From the NCBI RefSeq assembly GCF_000253155.1, contig NC_015291.1, positions 1,335,001-1,399,000 on the forward strand: a stretch of 64,000 bases of DNA. Direction: 5' to 3'. The position numbers were made by a program, and so were the translations under genes. The notes beneath the pieces were generated by a model, which saw only the letters and a list, made by a program, of their open reading frames with translations, had not been told where the DNA came from and ran no database searches. The DNA comes from Streptococcus oralis Uo5 (GTDB lineage Bacteria > Bacillota > Bacilli > Lactobacillales > Streptococcaceae). This document shows positions 1 to 8,521 of this stretch, one piece after another; positions within the stretch are counted from its first letter, which is position 1; each line of letters opens with the position of its first letter.

Positions 1-1503
1 TCCCATTCCAGAATATTCCCAATCAATCAAGCTCATTTCGCCTACTTCATTCAACAAAAAATTAGGACTATAGGAATCTCCGTGACAAAGGACAACCTGT
101 TTCGGATCATTCTGTAAATATTTTTTGAGAAGTGAGACAGTTTCATCCAATTCCTCGAGACCATCAAATTCAAATCGATTTCTAGCCTTCAATTTTTCTC
201 TAAAATCATCAATTCCCTCAAATTGGTCAAAGGAATGTCCCGTTTTTTCTCCAGATTGGTGTAACCGTCTCAAGAGGTCCATTGCTTGTGCCACATCATC
301 CCAATTATCATAATCCAGTTGCTTAGCATTGGGAATAAATTCTGAAATTTTCCAGCCCTCATCCTTGTTCATAGCTACAAAGGTACGGTCAATCTTTAAT
401 TTTGCAGCAATTTCCATAGAAGCTGCTTCACTAGCTCGGTCAATATAATTTTCCGTTCCCCTACCTGGATGACGGTAAACATATTTTTTCCCTAGACAGT
501 CAAATGAAAATGATGTGTTGGTTAATCCATCTTTTAGTGGTTTGATATTGACAATATCTGAAGCCACACACTTTAATGTCTTACAGATATTATCAATAAT
601 GGCCGAATCTGCATTTACCAAATAACGTTCATCAAATTGACGGAGTTCATCTAGTGAATCAAATTCTTTAACAATATCCGCTGAATAGTGACGAGCTTCT
701 AAAAGGAGTTCCTTGACATGCCGACTATAATAATCCTCCCAAAGCTGTTCCCGATAAGGTTCGTGCTTAAACTCGTTTTCTAAAATTTCCTTGAATTTCT
801 CGCTAAATGCACGGTCGAAATAAACGTGCCCCACCATTGCCCAAGTATTTTTTCCACCAATCTGGATATCAATGATGGTGTGATTCGAATCCTCTATAGC
901 ACAATATTCGTCTGTTTGACCTTCTGCAAATATCGTCGAGTAGTAACCCCTATAAATATATTGCTCAAACGGATTTTCCACAAAATAATTATCCGATGAA
1001 CAAATATAAGTGTTGGAAAGTTGATCTTTAACCAACATAAGAGACGAACAGTTATTGTATTTGTAGTAATTATTATTCACTACAATTTTTACACCAAACT
1101 TCTCTGCAAGATAGAACATTTTTTCTTGTAGATAGCCTACGATAACGGTTATATCTTCTATTCCTGCTTCTTGAAGTTGTCTGATTTCCCTCTCTATCAA
1201 GCGTTCCCCCTTGACTTGAAGCAATCCTTTAGGAATTTCATAAGACAAAGGAGCAAAACGGCTACTCATGCCAGCAGCCATTATAATAGCATTTTCTACT
1301 CGATAGGGTTCTAAAACTTCCTGGCCTAGTTCTGTTAAGTGATGCTCCTCATCAACCCACTTCTCTTCTTTCAGTTTTTTCAATAATGTGTTAATTGTTC
1401 CCAAAGATAGATCTAACTCTTCAGCTAACTGTCTCTGAGTAAATGTCTTTTCTTTATGTGTCAACATAAAACGCAAAAGTTTAAATTGTTTTTCTGTTAC
1501 CAT
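1..1503 (-). CDS. Winged-helix / LicC-like nucleotidyltransferase / LicA-like kinase fusion (partial, 3' end outside window)
   Basis: At least 501 codons read without a stop from ATG 1503 (AGGAGG eight bases upstream) to the left edge. Residues 1-65 look like a MarR/ArsR-type winged helix (FTQRQLAEELDLSLGTINTL). Residues about 75-300 resemble LicC-type nucleotidyltransferases (IIMAAGMSSRFAPLSYEIPK). Residues about 325 onward resemble LicA/choline kinases: LCHGDSYSPNFLL is the Brenner catalytic loop and LIDWEYSG the metal-binding segment. By family, such enzymes phosphorylate choline or a similar amino-alcohol and activate it as the CDP derivative for wall or lipid decoration. The substrate here is inferred. 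The helix domain suggests self-regulation or substrate sensing. The C-terminus is not in the window. Confidence 0.85.
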   Translation of the reverse strand, partial: MVTEKQFKLLRFMLTHKEKTFTQRQLAEELDLSLGTINTLLKKLKEEKWVDEEHHLTELGQEVLEPYRVENAIIMAAGMSSRFAPLSYEIPKGLLQVKGERLIEREIRQLQEAGIEDITVIVGYLQEKMFYLAEKFGVKIVVNNNYYKYNNCSSLMLVKDQLSNTYICSSDNYFVENPFEQYIYRGYYSTIFAEGQTDEYCAIEDSNHTIIDIQIGGKNTWAMVGHVYFDRAFSEKFKEILENEFKHEPYREQLWEDYYSRHVKELLLEARHYSADIVKEFDSLDELRQFDERYLVNADSAIIDNICKTLKCVASDIVNIKPLKDGLTNTSFSFDCLGKKYVYRHPGRGTENYIDRASEAASMEIAAKLKIDRTFVAMNKDEGWKISEFIPNAKQLDYDNWDDVAQAMDLLRRLHQSGEKTGHSFDQFEGIDDFREKLKARNRFEFDGLEELDETVSLLKKYLQNDPKQVVLCHGDSYSPNFLLNEVGEMSLIDWEYSGMG

Positions 1504-1534
1504 TTCTCAGTCCTCCTGTTCAATTTTTTCTTAC

Positions 1535-1567
1535 TCATATTATAATATGAACAAAAATAACTGTCAA
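1535..1567 (-). promoter_or_regulatory. Promoter with palindrome over the -10 of the fusion gene
   Basis: On the minus strand TTGACA (1567-1562) is followed after exactly 17 bp by TATAAT (1544-1539). The 16-bp perfect palindrome TCATATTATAATATGA (1535-1550) is centred on the -10. A palindrome there is a natural operator for a repressor, and the downstream protein begins with a winged helix, so autoregulation is a reasonable inference. Confidence 0.7.
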
Positions 1568-1689
1568 TTCAAATAGGGAAACAATTAGTAAAAATTAAGA
1601 CCTTCTTCCCCTTTCTCAAAAAACATATACATAAAAGAGCTCCTTATTCTGGAGCCCTGAAATATTTTATATTTTTGATAAGTAGTCGT

Positions 1690-2020
1690 ATTAGGTTTCG
1701 CTTGGTTGCAATCCTTATCTGCCGACTAAAAGGGTCCCCCGGACTATAGAGGGATTGCGTGCGCAATCTCCGTCCGCAACCTAAACTAGGCTCCCAGACT
1801 AGAGGAGAATTTCTTGCGCAATCCTCATCTGGCGACTAAAACAATCCACTGGATTGGATGATTACTTACGTAATCCTTATCTGCCGGCTAAAAAGGTCAC
1901 TCGGACTATAGAGGGATTGCGTGCGCAATCTCCATCCACAACCTAAACTAGTCTTCCAGACTAGAGGAAAATTTCTTGCGCAATCCTTATCTGACGACTA
2001 AAACAATCCACTGGATTGTT
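1690..2020. repeat. Tandem structured repeat, 162-bp period, two units
   Basis: The segment starting ATCCTTATCTGCC at 1711 recurs at 1873, and GGACTATAGAGGGATTGCG at 1741 recurs at 1903, a constant 162-bp offset. Internal hairpins recur in each unit: GATTGCG-TG-CGCAATC, CTAGTCT-TCC-AGACTAG, and CAATCC-ACT-GGATTG. The array abuts the livF stop. It does not look like BOX, and I do not recognise it as RUP or SPRITE. No coding capacity is apparent. The stretch 1568-1689 shows only an AT-rich spacer. Confidence 0.75.
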
Positions 2021-2024
2021 TTAG
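1998..2024 (-). terminator. livF terminator hairpin
   Basis: A perfect 12-bp stem, CTAAAACAATCC / GGATTGTTTTAG with loop ACT, includes the livF stop codon. There is no long U tract, so termination strength is uncertain. It is also the last hairpin of the adjacent repeat array. Confidence 0.55.
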
Positions 2025-2731
2025 CCACCTAGATATGCTTTTCTGACTTCATCTGATGCTGCGAGTTCTTTTCCTGTTCCTGATAGGACAATCTTTCCTG
2101 TTTCAAGTACATAACCACGGTCAGAGATAGCGAGGGCCTTGTTAGCGTTCTGTTCAATTAGGAGAACCGTTGTTCCTTGCTTCTGAATATCTTGAATGAT
2201 ATCAAAAATTTCCTGGATAAAGATTGGGGCAAGTCCCATTGACGGCTCATCCAAGAGAAGGAGCTTAGGTGTAGACATGAGAGCGCGTCCCATAGCCAGC
2301 ATCTGCTGTTCACCACCTGAAAGAGTTGCCGCATCTTGGTTTTTACGTTCTTCCAGACGAGGGAAACGTGAAAAGACTTTTTTCAAGTTGGCTTGATTTT
2401 CTTCACGATTTTTCTTTAAAAAGGCTCCCATTTCTAAGTTTTCCATAACAGTCAAACCTGGGAAAACATGGCGTCCTTCAGGAACTTGTGAAAGGCCACC
2501 TGCTACAATTTTTTGAGCTGGCAACTTTTGAATTTCTTTTCCTAAAAACTGAATTTTACCAGCACTTGGACGAACCAAACCTGAAAGGGTACGAAGAATG
2601 GTTGTTTTACCAGCACCATTGGCACCAATCAAGGAAACAACTTCACCTTCATTAACCTCGAAACTTACATCACGAACTGCTTGGATCATACCGTAATGCA
2701 CAGAGAGGTTTTCAACTTTTAACATAGACAT
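2021..2731 (-). CDS. livF: Branched-chain amino acid ABC transporter ATPase LivF
   Basis: A 236-residue ABC ATPase, one of two that energise uptake of leucine, isoleucine and valine through LivH/LivM. Walker A GANGAGKTT lies near residue 37, the signature LSGGEQQMLAMGRAL near 138, and Walker B LLLLDEPSMGL follows. The EPSMGL variant is typical of LivF. Its ATG overlaps the livG stop (TAATG), with AGGAGG inside the end of livG, so the two are translationally coupled. It is the last gene of livJHMGF. Length and sequence are normal for the family. Confidence 0.95.
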   Translation of the reverse strand: MSMLKVENLSVHYGMIQAVRDVSFEVNEGEVVSLIGANGAGKTTILRTLSGLVRPSAGKIQFLGKEIQKLPAQKIVAGGLSQVPEGRHVFPGLTVMENLEMGAFLKKNREENQANLKKVFSRFPRLEERKNQDAATLSGGEQQMLAMGRALMSTPKLLLLDEPSMGLAPIFIQEIFDIIQDIQKQGTTVLLIEQNANKALAISDRGYVLETGKIVLSGTGKELAASDEVRKAYLGG

Positions 2732-3495
2732 TAGGCTTCACCTCCTAGATAAGCTTCGATAACGCGTTTGTTGTTCTTGATCTCATCCGGAGTCCCATGA
2801 GCAATCAACCGACCATATTCAAGAACATAGATACGCTCAGTGACTTCCATAACCAAATTCATGTCGTGTTCGATGAGCATGATGGTAATTTTAAATTCAT
2901 CTTTGATACGACGGATCAATTCTGTCAATTCAGCTGTTTCTTGAGGATTCATCCCAGCTGCAGGTTCATCCAAAAAGAGGATTTTAGGTTCTGTTGCCAG
3001 AGCACGAACGATTTCCAATCGACGTTGTTGGCCATAGGCTAGATTCTTCGCAAGAGTATCTGCGTCACCATCCAAATCAAAAATCTTCAGCAAGTCCAAA
3101 GCTTTGCTTTTTAATTCTTCCTCATTCTTATAAAAAGCTGGTAAACGTAGAAAGCTTGCAAGGACATGTTGTTTATGATGATTGCTAAACGCAATCAAAA
3201 CATTTTCCAAAACTGTCAGGTCCTTGAACAAACGAATATTTTGGAAAGTACGACTGAGTCCAAGTGAAGCAATCTTATAGGGAGTTTTCCCATTTAGGAG
3301 GTGACCATCTAGTGTCACAGTACCTTCGCTTGGTTCATAAACACCAGTCAAGAGATTGAAAAGGGTTGTTTTACCAGCCCCGTTTGGTCCAATCAGACCA
3401 ACCAATTCTCCCTCGTTCAATTCAAGAGTGACATCTCCAACAGCTGTTAGACCGCCAAAATGTTTGGTTAACTGTTTAACTTCAAGTAATGCCAT
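2731..3495 (-). CDS. livG: Branched-chain amino acid ABC transporter ATPase LivG
   Basis: A 254-residue ABC ATPase, partner of LivF. Walker A GPNGAGKTTLFN lies near residue 36. The signature segment is LAYGQQRRLEIVRAL and Walker B is ILFLDEPAAGMNP; the AYGQQR signature and PAAGMNP after Walker B are LivG hallmarks. The C-terminus carries the extra segment VLEYGRLIAHGTPDEIK seen in this family. Start ATG 3495 overlaps the end of livM by one base. It acts at the cytoplasmic face of the membrane. Confidence 0.95.
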   Translation of the reverse strand: MALLEVKQLTKHFGGLTAVGDVTLELNEGELVGLIGPNGAGKTTLFNLLTGVYEPSEGTVTLDGHLLNGKTPYKIASLGLSRTFQNIRLFKDLTVLENVLIAFSNHHKQHVLASFLRLPAFYKNEEELKSKALDLLKIFDLDGDADTLAKNLAYGQQRRLEIVRALATEPKILFLDEPAAGMNPQETAELTELIRRIKDEFKITIMLIEHDMNLVMEVTERIYVLEYGRLIAHGTPDEIKNNKRVIEAYLGGEA

Positions 3496-4451
3496 TAGTT
3501 TTGTCCCTCCTTCTTCGATTTTTTAAAGAAACGTGATAGACTCAATTCCCATGTCCCAAGAAGTCCACCTGGTCTGAAAATCATCACCAATACAAGAGCC
3601 AAGGCGTAGATGATCATACGTACGCTAGCTACATCTTGAAGGAGCATATTTAAAATTCCTAAAACAATCGCTGAAACGATGGTACCAGTAATAGATCCAA
3701 GTCCACCAAATACAACGATAATCAACACATTGATGGAATTAATAAAGGTGTAATCTTTTGGCACAACAGATCCGATAAAACCAGCCTGAAGTGAACCAGC
3801 AATACTTGCTGTAATGGCACCAAAGACAAAAGCGATAATCTTGATCTTTGTAGTGTTTACTCCAACGGATTCAGCAGCAATCTCATCCTCACGAACAGAT
3901 AGAGTAGAGCGTCCAATTGGACTACGTAAGAAGTTGAGAGTTGCAATAGTTGTGATCACCACAAATAGATAAACCATTTGCCAGTTGGTAAAGTTTGGAA
4001 TACCCAAGATACCAGCGGCACCGTTGGTCAAACTTCCACCATTAATGATAAAGATACGAATGATTTCTGAAACACCTAGTGTCGCAACAGCCAGGTAGTC
4101 ACCCTTTAAACGGAGTGTTGGAATCCCAACGAGCAAGGCGACTGCACCAGAAATCAAGGCGCCCAAGGCCATTGCTCCAAAGAAGGCACCATAGGTTGGT
4201 GATTTTGAACCAATAATCGCTGCTGCATAGGCCCCAATCGCCATAAAACCTGCATGACCAAGTGAGAATTGTCCTGAAAAACCAACGATTAAGTTCAAGC
4301 CTACTGCAAGGATGATATTAATCCCAATTTGTTCTAAAATTTGGACATGGAATAGATTGAGAACACCAGCAGAAACCAGTACACTAATCAATCCATAACC
4401 CGCTAACAGAAGGAATAACCAGAGAATATTTACTTTAAGATTTGTCTTCAT
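3495..4451 (-). CDS. livM: Branched-chain amino acid ABC permease LivM
   Basis: A 318-residue polytopic membrane protein with about nine or ten hydrophobic segments. The conserved permease signature SVREDEIAAESVGVNTTKIK sits near residue 190, where it contacts the ATPases. GLNLIVGFSGQFSLGHAGFM near residue 55 is characteristic of LivM. It forms the channel with LivH. Four bases separate livH from livM, and livM overlaps livG, consistent with one transcript from the livJ promoter. Confidence 0.94.
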   Translation of the reverse strand: MKTNLKVNILWLFLLLAGYGLISVLVSAGVLNLFHVQILEQIGINIILAVGLNLIVGFSGQFSLGHAGFMAIGAYAAAIIGSKSPTYGAFFGAMALGALISGAVALLVGIPTLRLKGDYLAVATLGVSEIIRIFIINGGSLTNGAAGILGIPNFTNWQMVYLFVVITTIATLNFLRSPIGRSTLSVREDEIAAESVGVNTTKIKIIAFVFGAITASIAGSLQAGFIGSVVPKDYTFINSINVLIIVVFGGLGSITGTIVSAIVLGILNMLLQDVASVRMIIYALALVLVMIFRPGGLLGTWELSLSRFFKKSKKEGQN

Positions 4452-4454
4452 TGT

Positions 4455-5333
4455 TTACACCTTCTCTTTCACATTCTTACCAAGGATACCTGCAGGTCGA
4501 ACAATCAGAATCAAAAGCAAGATACCATATACGATAGCATCACGGAAATCAGACATACCGAAGGCAGTAGCAAATGTTTCCAACAAACCAATCACAAATC
4601 CACCTAGAGCTGCACCAGGAATAATCCCGATACCACCAAGTACGGCCGCAACGAATGATTTTAGACCTGGAGTCACACCCATCAAAGGTTCCAGAGAGTT
4701 GTAGTAAAGGGCAATGAGGACACCTGCTGCACCAGCAAGAGCTGAACCCAAAGCAAAGGTAAAGCTGATTGTGCGATTTACATTAATTCCCATCAATTGA
4801 GCTGCGTCACTATCAACTGATACCGCACGCATGGCTTTCCCCATTTTTGTTTTTTGGACGATCAATTGCAATAAAACCATCAAGAATATAGAAACTGCTA
4901 AAATCATCAATTGAACATTTGTCAAGCTAATTGGTCCCAAGTCAAAGCGGACTGTTTCAATTGCTTGAGGAAAGGCACGAGTATTGGCACCTACTAGATA
5001 AACCATTCCGTATTCCAGTAGGAAAGAGACTCCGATGGCAGTAATCAATACAGCAATACGTGTAGAGTGTCGCAAAGGACGGTAGGCAAGAAACTCAATC
5101 ACAACACCAAGTAGTGCAGTTCCAGCCATTGAAATAATTAAAGCTAAAAAGAAATCCATTTGGAAAGAATTAATCAAAAAGTAACCAATAAAGGCACCCA
5201 TCATGTAAATATCGCCATGGGCGAAGTTGATGAGTTTGATAATTCCATAAACCATGGTATAACCCAGAGCTAACAGTGCATAAACACTACCCAGAATTAG
5301 ACCATTCACAAGTTGTTGGAGCATAGCATTCAC
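4455..5333 (-). CDS. livH: Branched-chain amino acid ABC permease LivH
   Basis: A 292-residue permease with eight or so membrane segments. The family motif LINFAHGDIYMMGAF lies near residue 35. The ATPase-contact loop contains MRAVSVDSDAAQLMGINVNR. It pairs with LivM. A 110-bp gap to livJ contains an imperfect hairpin that may make the binding-protein message more abundant than the permease message, a common arrangement in such operons. Start ATG 5333 is the first methionine of the conserved block. Confidence 0.94.
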   Translation of the reverse strand: MNAMLQQLVNGLILGSVYALLALGYTMVYGIIKLINFAHGDIYMMGAFIGYFLINSFQMDFFLALIISMAGTALLGVVIEFLAYRPLRHSTRIAVLITAIGVSFLLEYGMVYLVGANTRAFPQAIETVRFDLGPISLTNVQLMILAVSIFLMVLLQLIVQKTKMGKAMRAVSVDSDAAQLMGINVNRTISFTFALGSALAGAAGVLIALYYNSLEPLMGVTPGLKSFVAAVLGGIGIIPGAALGGFVIGLLETFATAFGMSDFRDAIVYGILLLILIVRPAGILGKNVKEKV

Positions 5334-5396
5334 TCTTTTCTATCGTAATTTTTTAGAAAATTTCATTATTTTCACAAGTTCATAAACACCGAAACA

Positions 5397-5421
5397 GGGA
5401 GTGAGTCAAAGGCTCATTCCC
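5397..5421 (-). terminator. Intra-operon hairpin between livJ and livH
   Basis: GGGAGTGAG (5397-5405) can pair with CTCATTCCC (5413-5421), one mismatch, with no U tract. Such hairpins after a binding-protein gene typically stabilise the upstream message or give partial termination. That role is inferred. Confidence 0.4.
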
Positions 5422-5443
5422 CATTTCAATTACTATTCTAATG

Positions 5444-6604
5444 TTATGGTTTTACAACTTCTGCTTCTTCAACTTTACCATTGTTCATGGTCATCATGTA
5501 AGCAGTTTTCACTGTATTGTGGTCAGCATCAAAGCTTGTTTGACCAGTTACACCATCAAAATCTTTGGTTTTAGCAAGGTTGTCCTTGATTTCACCTGAG
5601 TTTTTAGCACCTTTTGCAGCATTTGCTACTAGGTAAACTGAGTCATAGGCTAAAGCTGAGAATGTTGAAGGCTCTTCGTTGTATTTAGCACGGTATGCTT
5701 CAAGGAAAGCTTTAGCTTTTGCAGAAACATCAACTGTAGTTGAGAATCCTGAGATGAAGTAAATGTTTGATGCTCTTTCAGCAGTTGCTTGTTGAACAAA
5801 TTCTTCACCGTTAAATCCATCACCACCAACGATTGGTTTATCAATTCCCATACCACGTGCTTGGTTTACAATTTTACCAGCTTCAGTGTAGTAACCTGGA
5901 ACAACGATAGCGTCAAACTCTTTCCCTTTCATTTTAGTAAGGGCTGCTTGGAAGTCAGTATCACCTGCTACAAACGTTTCATCTGCTACAATTTCACCCT
6001 TATAGGCTTCGCGGAAAGATTTAGCAATACCTTTAGCATAGTCACTAGCGTTGTCAGTATAAAGAATAACCTTCTTGGCATTCAATTTATTTGTTACATA
6101 GTTAGAAATAATCTTCCCTTGGAAGCTATCTTGGAATGTTCCGATAAATAGGTAATCTTGACCTTTAGTCAAACCGTCTTGAGTAGCACTTGGTGAAATC
6201 AATGGCACTCCAGCTTTAGTAGCATTAGGTACGGCTGCAGCAGTTGCACCAGATGTCGCAGGTCCTACAATAGCTGCTACTTTTGATTGGGTAACAAGGT
6301 TTGTTGTAACAGAAGCTGCTTCAGCAGTTTCTGACTTGTTGTCTTTGTCTACAACTTCGATTTGTTTTCCATCAATTCCACCTGCAGCGTTGATTTCGTC
6401 TACAGCAAGCTGGGCACCTTTTTGTTCAGCTGTACCGTAAGCTGCCACAGCACCTGTCTCCTCAAAGTTAAAACCGATTTTAATTGTTTTTTCGTCTACT
6501 GGATTTCCAGTTGTGTTTGACGCTCCTGACTTGACCTCTCCACATGCAGCAAGAAGAGCCACACTAGCAAGAGCCACAAAAGATAGGGCAAATTTTTTCT
6601 TCAT
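5444..6604 (-). CDS. livJ: Branched-chain amino acid binding lipoprotein LivJ
   Basis: A 386-residue solute-binding lipoprotein. The N-terminus has a lysine-rich start, a hydrophobic core and the lipobox LLAACG, so Cys21 is the lipidated residue. The mature part is a type I periplasmic-binding fold (IKIGFNFEETGAVAAYGTAE; AIVGPATSGATAAAVP) that captures branched-chain amino acids for LivHM. It is the first gene of the liv operon, 40 bases or so from a strong promoter containing a CodY box. No anomalies in length or composition. Confidence 0.95.
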   Translation of the reverse strand: MKKKFALSFVALASVALLAACGEVKSGASNTTGNPVDEKTIKIGFNFEETGAVAAYGTAEQKGAQLAVDEINAAGGIDGKQIEVVDKDNKSETAEAASVTTNLVTQSKVAAIVGPATSGATAAAVPNATKAGVPLISPSATQDGLTKGQDYLFIGTFQDSFQGKIISNYVTNKLNAKKVILYTDNASDYAKGIAKSFREAYKGEIVADETFVAGDTDFQAALTKMKGKEFDAIVVPGYYTEAGKIVNQARGMGIDKPIVGGDGFNGEEFVQQATAERASNIYFISGFSTTVDVSAKAKAFLEAYRAKYNEEPSTFSALAYDSVYLVANAAKGAKNSGEIKDNLAKTKDFDGVTGQTSFDADHNTVKTAYMMTMNNGKVEEAEVVKP

Positions 6605-6645
6605 TTTTAATCTCCTTATAGTTGTTTCAAAAATTGTATGTTAAG

Positions 6646-6674
6646 AATATACCGAATTATCAGAAAATTGTCAA
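6646..6674 (-). promoter_or_regulatory. livJ promoter with CodY box
   Basis: On the minus strand TTGACA (6674-6669), 17-bp spacer and TATATT (6651-6646). The spacer contains AATTATCAGAAAATT (plus 6655-6669), one mismatch from the CodY consensus AATTTTCWGAAAATT. Occupancy would block polymerase, fitting CodY repression of liv genes when branched-chain amino acids are plentiful. codY is encoded in this window. Confidence 0.8.
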
Positions 6675-6695
6675 TGTATTTGTTTAACTTTTTAA

Positions 6696-6709
6696 ATGAT
6701 AACGTTTTC
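6696..6709. promoter_or_regulatory. Possible cre site upstream of livJ
   Basis: TGATAACGTTTTCT differs at one position from the cre consensus TGWAARCGYTWWCW. It lies about 20 bp upstream of the livJ -35 and abuts the ylbG stop. CcpA binding is inferred only. Confidence 0.4.
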
Positions 6710-6961
6710 TTAGTTACGATAGAGATTGCCAACGAAGGGAGTTTCTAGCTCTTGAATATGGCAACGTCTAATTTTCTTGATATATCTTTCCTTACCTAAT
6801 CTCTCAACTAAGTCATCTAACTCCACAGTTTGAACATAGAGCTGCAAATAACGATGTTTTTTGGAATGGTAACAGATATCACCGTATTCCTGAATTTTTT
6901 TTGCATCTCGATTATAGTAGAGATAGATAATTAATCCTGATCGATTTGTTTTTTCAAACAT
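6710..6961 (-). CDS. ylbG: YlbG family protein (DUF2129/UPF0298)
   Basis: An 83-residue soluble protein that I recognise as the YlbG/UPF0298 family by its start ([20 protein letters not shown]), mid segment [17 protein letters not shown] and terminal FVGNLYRN. It is common in Firmicutes. Family members have been connected with regulation of RNA processing, but the role in streptococci is not settled. It lies downstream of clpP on the same strand, separated from it by the clpP terminator. Confidence 0.8.
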   Translation of the reverse strand: MFEKTNRSGLIIYLYYNRDAKKIQEYGDICYHSKKHRYLQLYVQTVELDDLVERLGKERYIKKIRRCHIQELETPFVGNLYRN

Positions 6962-7000
6962 GAGGAATCCTCTTTCTAAGAAATCTTCCCCTATTATACC

Positions 7001-7030
7001 AAAAAAAGCAAACTCCGTCGAGTTTGCTTT
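7001..7030 (-). terminator. clpP terminator
   Basis: Minus strand AGCAAACTC / GAGTTTGCT with loop GACG, followed by a run of seven T. A strong intrinsic terminator directly after clpP. Confidence 0.85.
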
Positions 7031-7039
7031 CTAAGTTGC

Positions 7040-7630
7040 TTAGCTTAACGAATTGTTGGCCATAATTTCATCAATAAAGCCATATTCAAGCGTTTCTTGG
7101 GCACTCATCCAGTAATCACGTTCCGCATCTGCATGAATTTGCTCAACTGATTTACCAGAGTTATCTGCAAGGATTTGCTCCAAAGTCTTACGAGTTTTAA
7201 GCAAGTGCTCTGCAGCGATTGCCATATCGGTTTGTTGGGTACCACCACCTGTACCACCCATTGGTTGGTGAATCATGTACTCTGCATTTGGAAGCATGAA
7301 ACGTTTGCCTTTTGCACCGCTTGATGCGATGACAGTACCCATAGATGCAGCCATCCCCATAACGATAGTTTGGACATCTGCCTTGATAAAGTTCATGGTA
7401 TCAACGATTGCCAAACCAGCTGAAACAGATCCTCCAGGTGTGTTGACATAAAGATAAATATCTTTTGTGCTATCTTGGGCATCCAAGAAAAGTAATTGGG
7501 CAATAACGGAGTTGGCCATGTTGTCTTCAACTGGACCTGTTAGCATGATAATGCGGTCTTTCAGAAGACGAGAGTAAATATCATAGGAACGTTCTCCACG
7601 GCTTGTTTGTTCAATAACTACAGGAATCAT
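7040..7630 (-). CDS. clpP: ATP-dependent Clp protease proteolytic subunit ClpP
   Basis: A 196-residue serine peptidase that forms the tetradecameric barrel of ClpCP/ClpEP/ClpXP complexes for protein quality control and regulated turnover, including competence control in this group. The nucleophile lies in GMAASMGT (Ser near 96), the catalytic His in YMIHQPMGG (near 121) and the Asp follows in the C-terminal half. The N-terminal [20 protein letters not shown] block is canonical. A CtsR operator overlaps its promoter. Length is normal. Confidence 0.97.
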   Translation of the reverse strand: MIPVVIEQTSRGERSYDIYSRLLKDRIIMLTGPVEDNMANSVIAQLLFLDAQDSTKDIYLYVNTPGGSVSAGLAIVDTMNFIKADVQTIVMGMAASMGTVIASSGAKGKRFMLPNAEYMIHQPMGGTGGGTQQTDMAIAAEHLLKTRKTLEQILADNSGKSVEQIHADAERDYWMSAQETLEYGFIDEIMANNSLS

Positions 7631-7684
7631 TCATTTCTCCTTTTAATGTTGAATTTTCTTAGTCTTACGACTCAATACAGAACT

Positions 7685-7714
7685 ATTATATCTTTTTGGT
7701 CAAAAAAGGTCAAA
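7685..7714 (-). promoter_or_regulatory. clpP promoter with CtsR operator
   Basis: GGTCAAA-AAA-GGTCAAA on the plus strand (7698-7714) is an exact CtsR heptad direct repeat. On the minus strand TTGACC (7713-7708), 17 bp and TATAAT (7690-7685) form the promoter, so CtsR would cover the -35. Heat-shock derepression of clpP is established for this regulator. Confidence 0.92.
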
Positions 7715-7803
7715 TCTTTGCTCTATTACCTAAACAGAAACAAAAACTCAACCTCCTTTCAAGTCAAAAACGAACTTCTAGTTTCAATATTTACTTTGGA
7801 ATT

Positions 7804-8433
7804 TTATTTCGTACCAAACAAGCGGTCTCCAGCATCTCCAAGACCTGGAACGATATAACCGTGTTCGTTCAAGCGTTCATCCAAGGCCGCAGTAAAAATT
7901 TCTACATCTGGGTGTGCTTCTTGAAGGGCTTTCACTCCTTCCGGAGCAGATACTAGGCAGACAAACTTGATATTTGAAGCACCACGTTTTTTAAGGGAAT
8001 CTACTGCCAAGATTGCTGAGCCACCTGTTGCCAACATTGGATCAACGACAAAAATCTGACGTTGGTCAATATCCTCAGGTAATTTCACCAAGTATTCAAC
8101 TGGTTGAAGGGTTTCTTCATCACGGTACATACCGATATGACCAACTTTGGCTGCAGGAACCAAGCTCAAGAGGCCATCTACCATCCCGATACCTGCACGC
8201 AATATTGGGACAATCGCCAATTTTTTCCCAGCCAATTGTTTTTGAACGGTCTTTGTGATAGGTGTTTCGATTTCCACATCTTCAAGTGGAAGATCACGAA
8301 GTACTTCATATCCCATCAACATTGCGATCTCATCTACTAGCTCACGGAAAGCTTTTGTGGAAGTGTCTGTACGACGCAAAATAGACAACTTGTGTTGAAT
8401 GAGTGGATGATTAATGACTTCAATTTTTCCCAT
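7804..8433 (-). CDS. upp: Uracil phosphoribosyltransferase
   Basis: A 209-residue enzyme converting uracil and PRPP to UMP in pyrimidine salvage. The PRPP-binding loop is [13 protein letters not shown] near residue 130, and the uracil-binding C-terminus contains [19 protein letters not shown] place the start at ATG 8433 ([10 protein letters not shown]), which has GAAGGAA eight bases upstream; a TTG seven codons further out has no ribosome site. It stands alone between clpP and the deaminase gene. Confidence 0.96.
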   Translation of the reverse strand: MGKIEVINHPLIQHKLSILRRTDTSTKAFRELVDEIAMLMGYEVLRDLPLEDVEIETPITKTVQKQLAGKKLAIVPILRAGIGMVDGLLSLVPAAKVGHIGMYRDEETLQPVEYLVKLPEDIDQRQIFVVDPMLATGGSAILAVDSLKKRGASNIKFVCLVSAPEGVKALQEAHPDVEIFTAALDERLNEHGYIVPGLGDAGDRLFGTK

Positions 8434-8521
8434 TTTCTGAGTTCCTTCTTTCAATTTATTCTTCTTATTATATCAAAAAACGGTTTAAAAAGCTTTCTAA
8501 ACCATTTATTTTAATTAATTT

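Noticed and set aside
125..313. 62-residue plus-strand open frame at the left end
   Set aside because: It is antisense to the fusion gene, with serine/arginine-rich shadow composition and no ribosome site.
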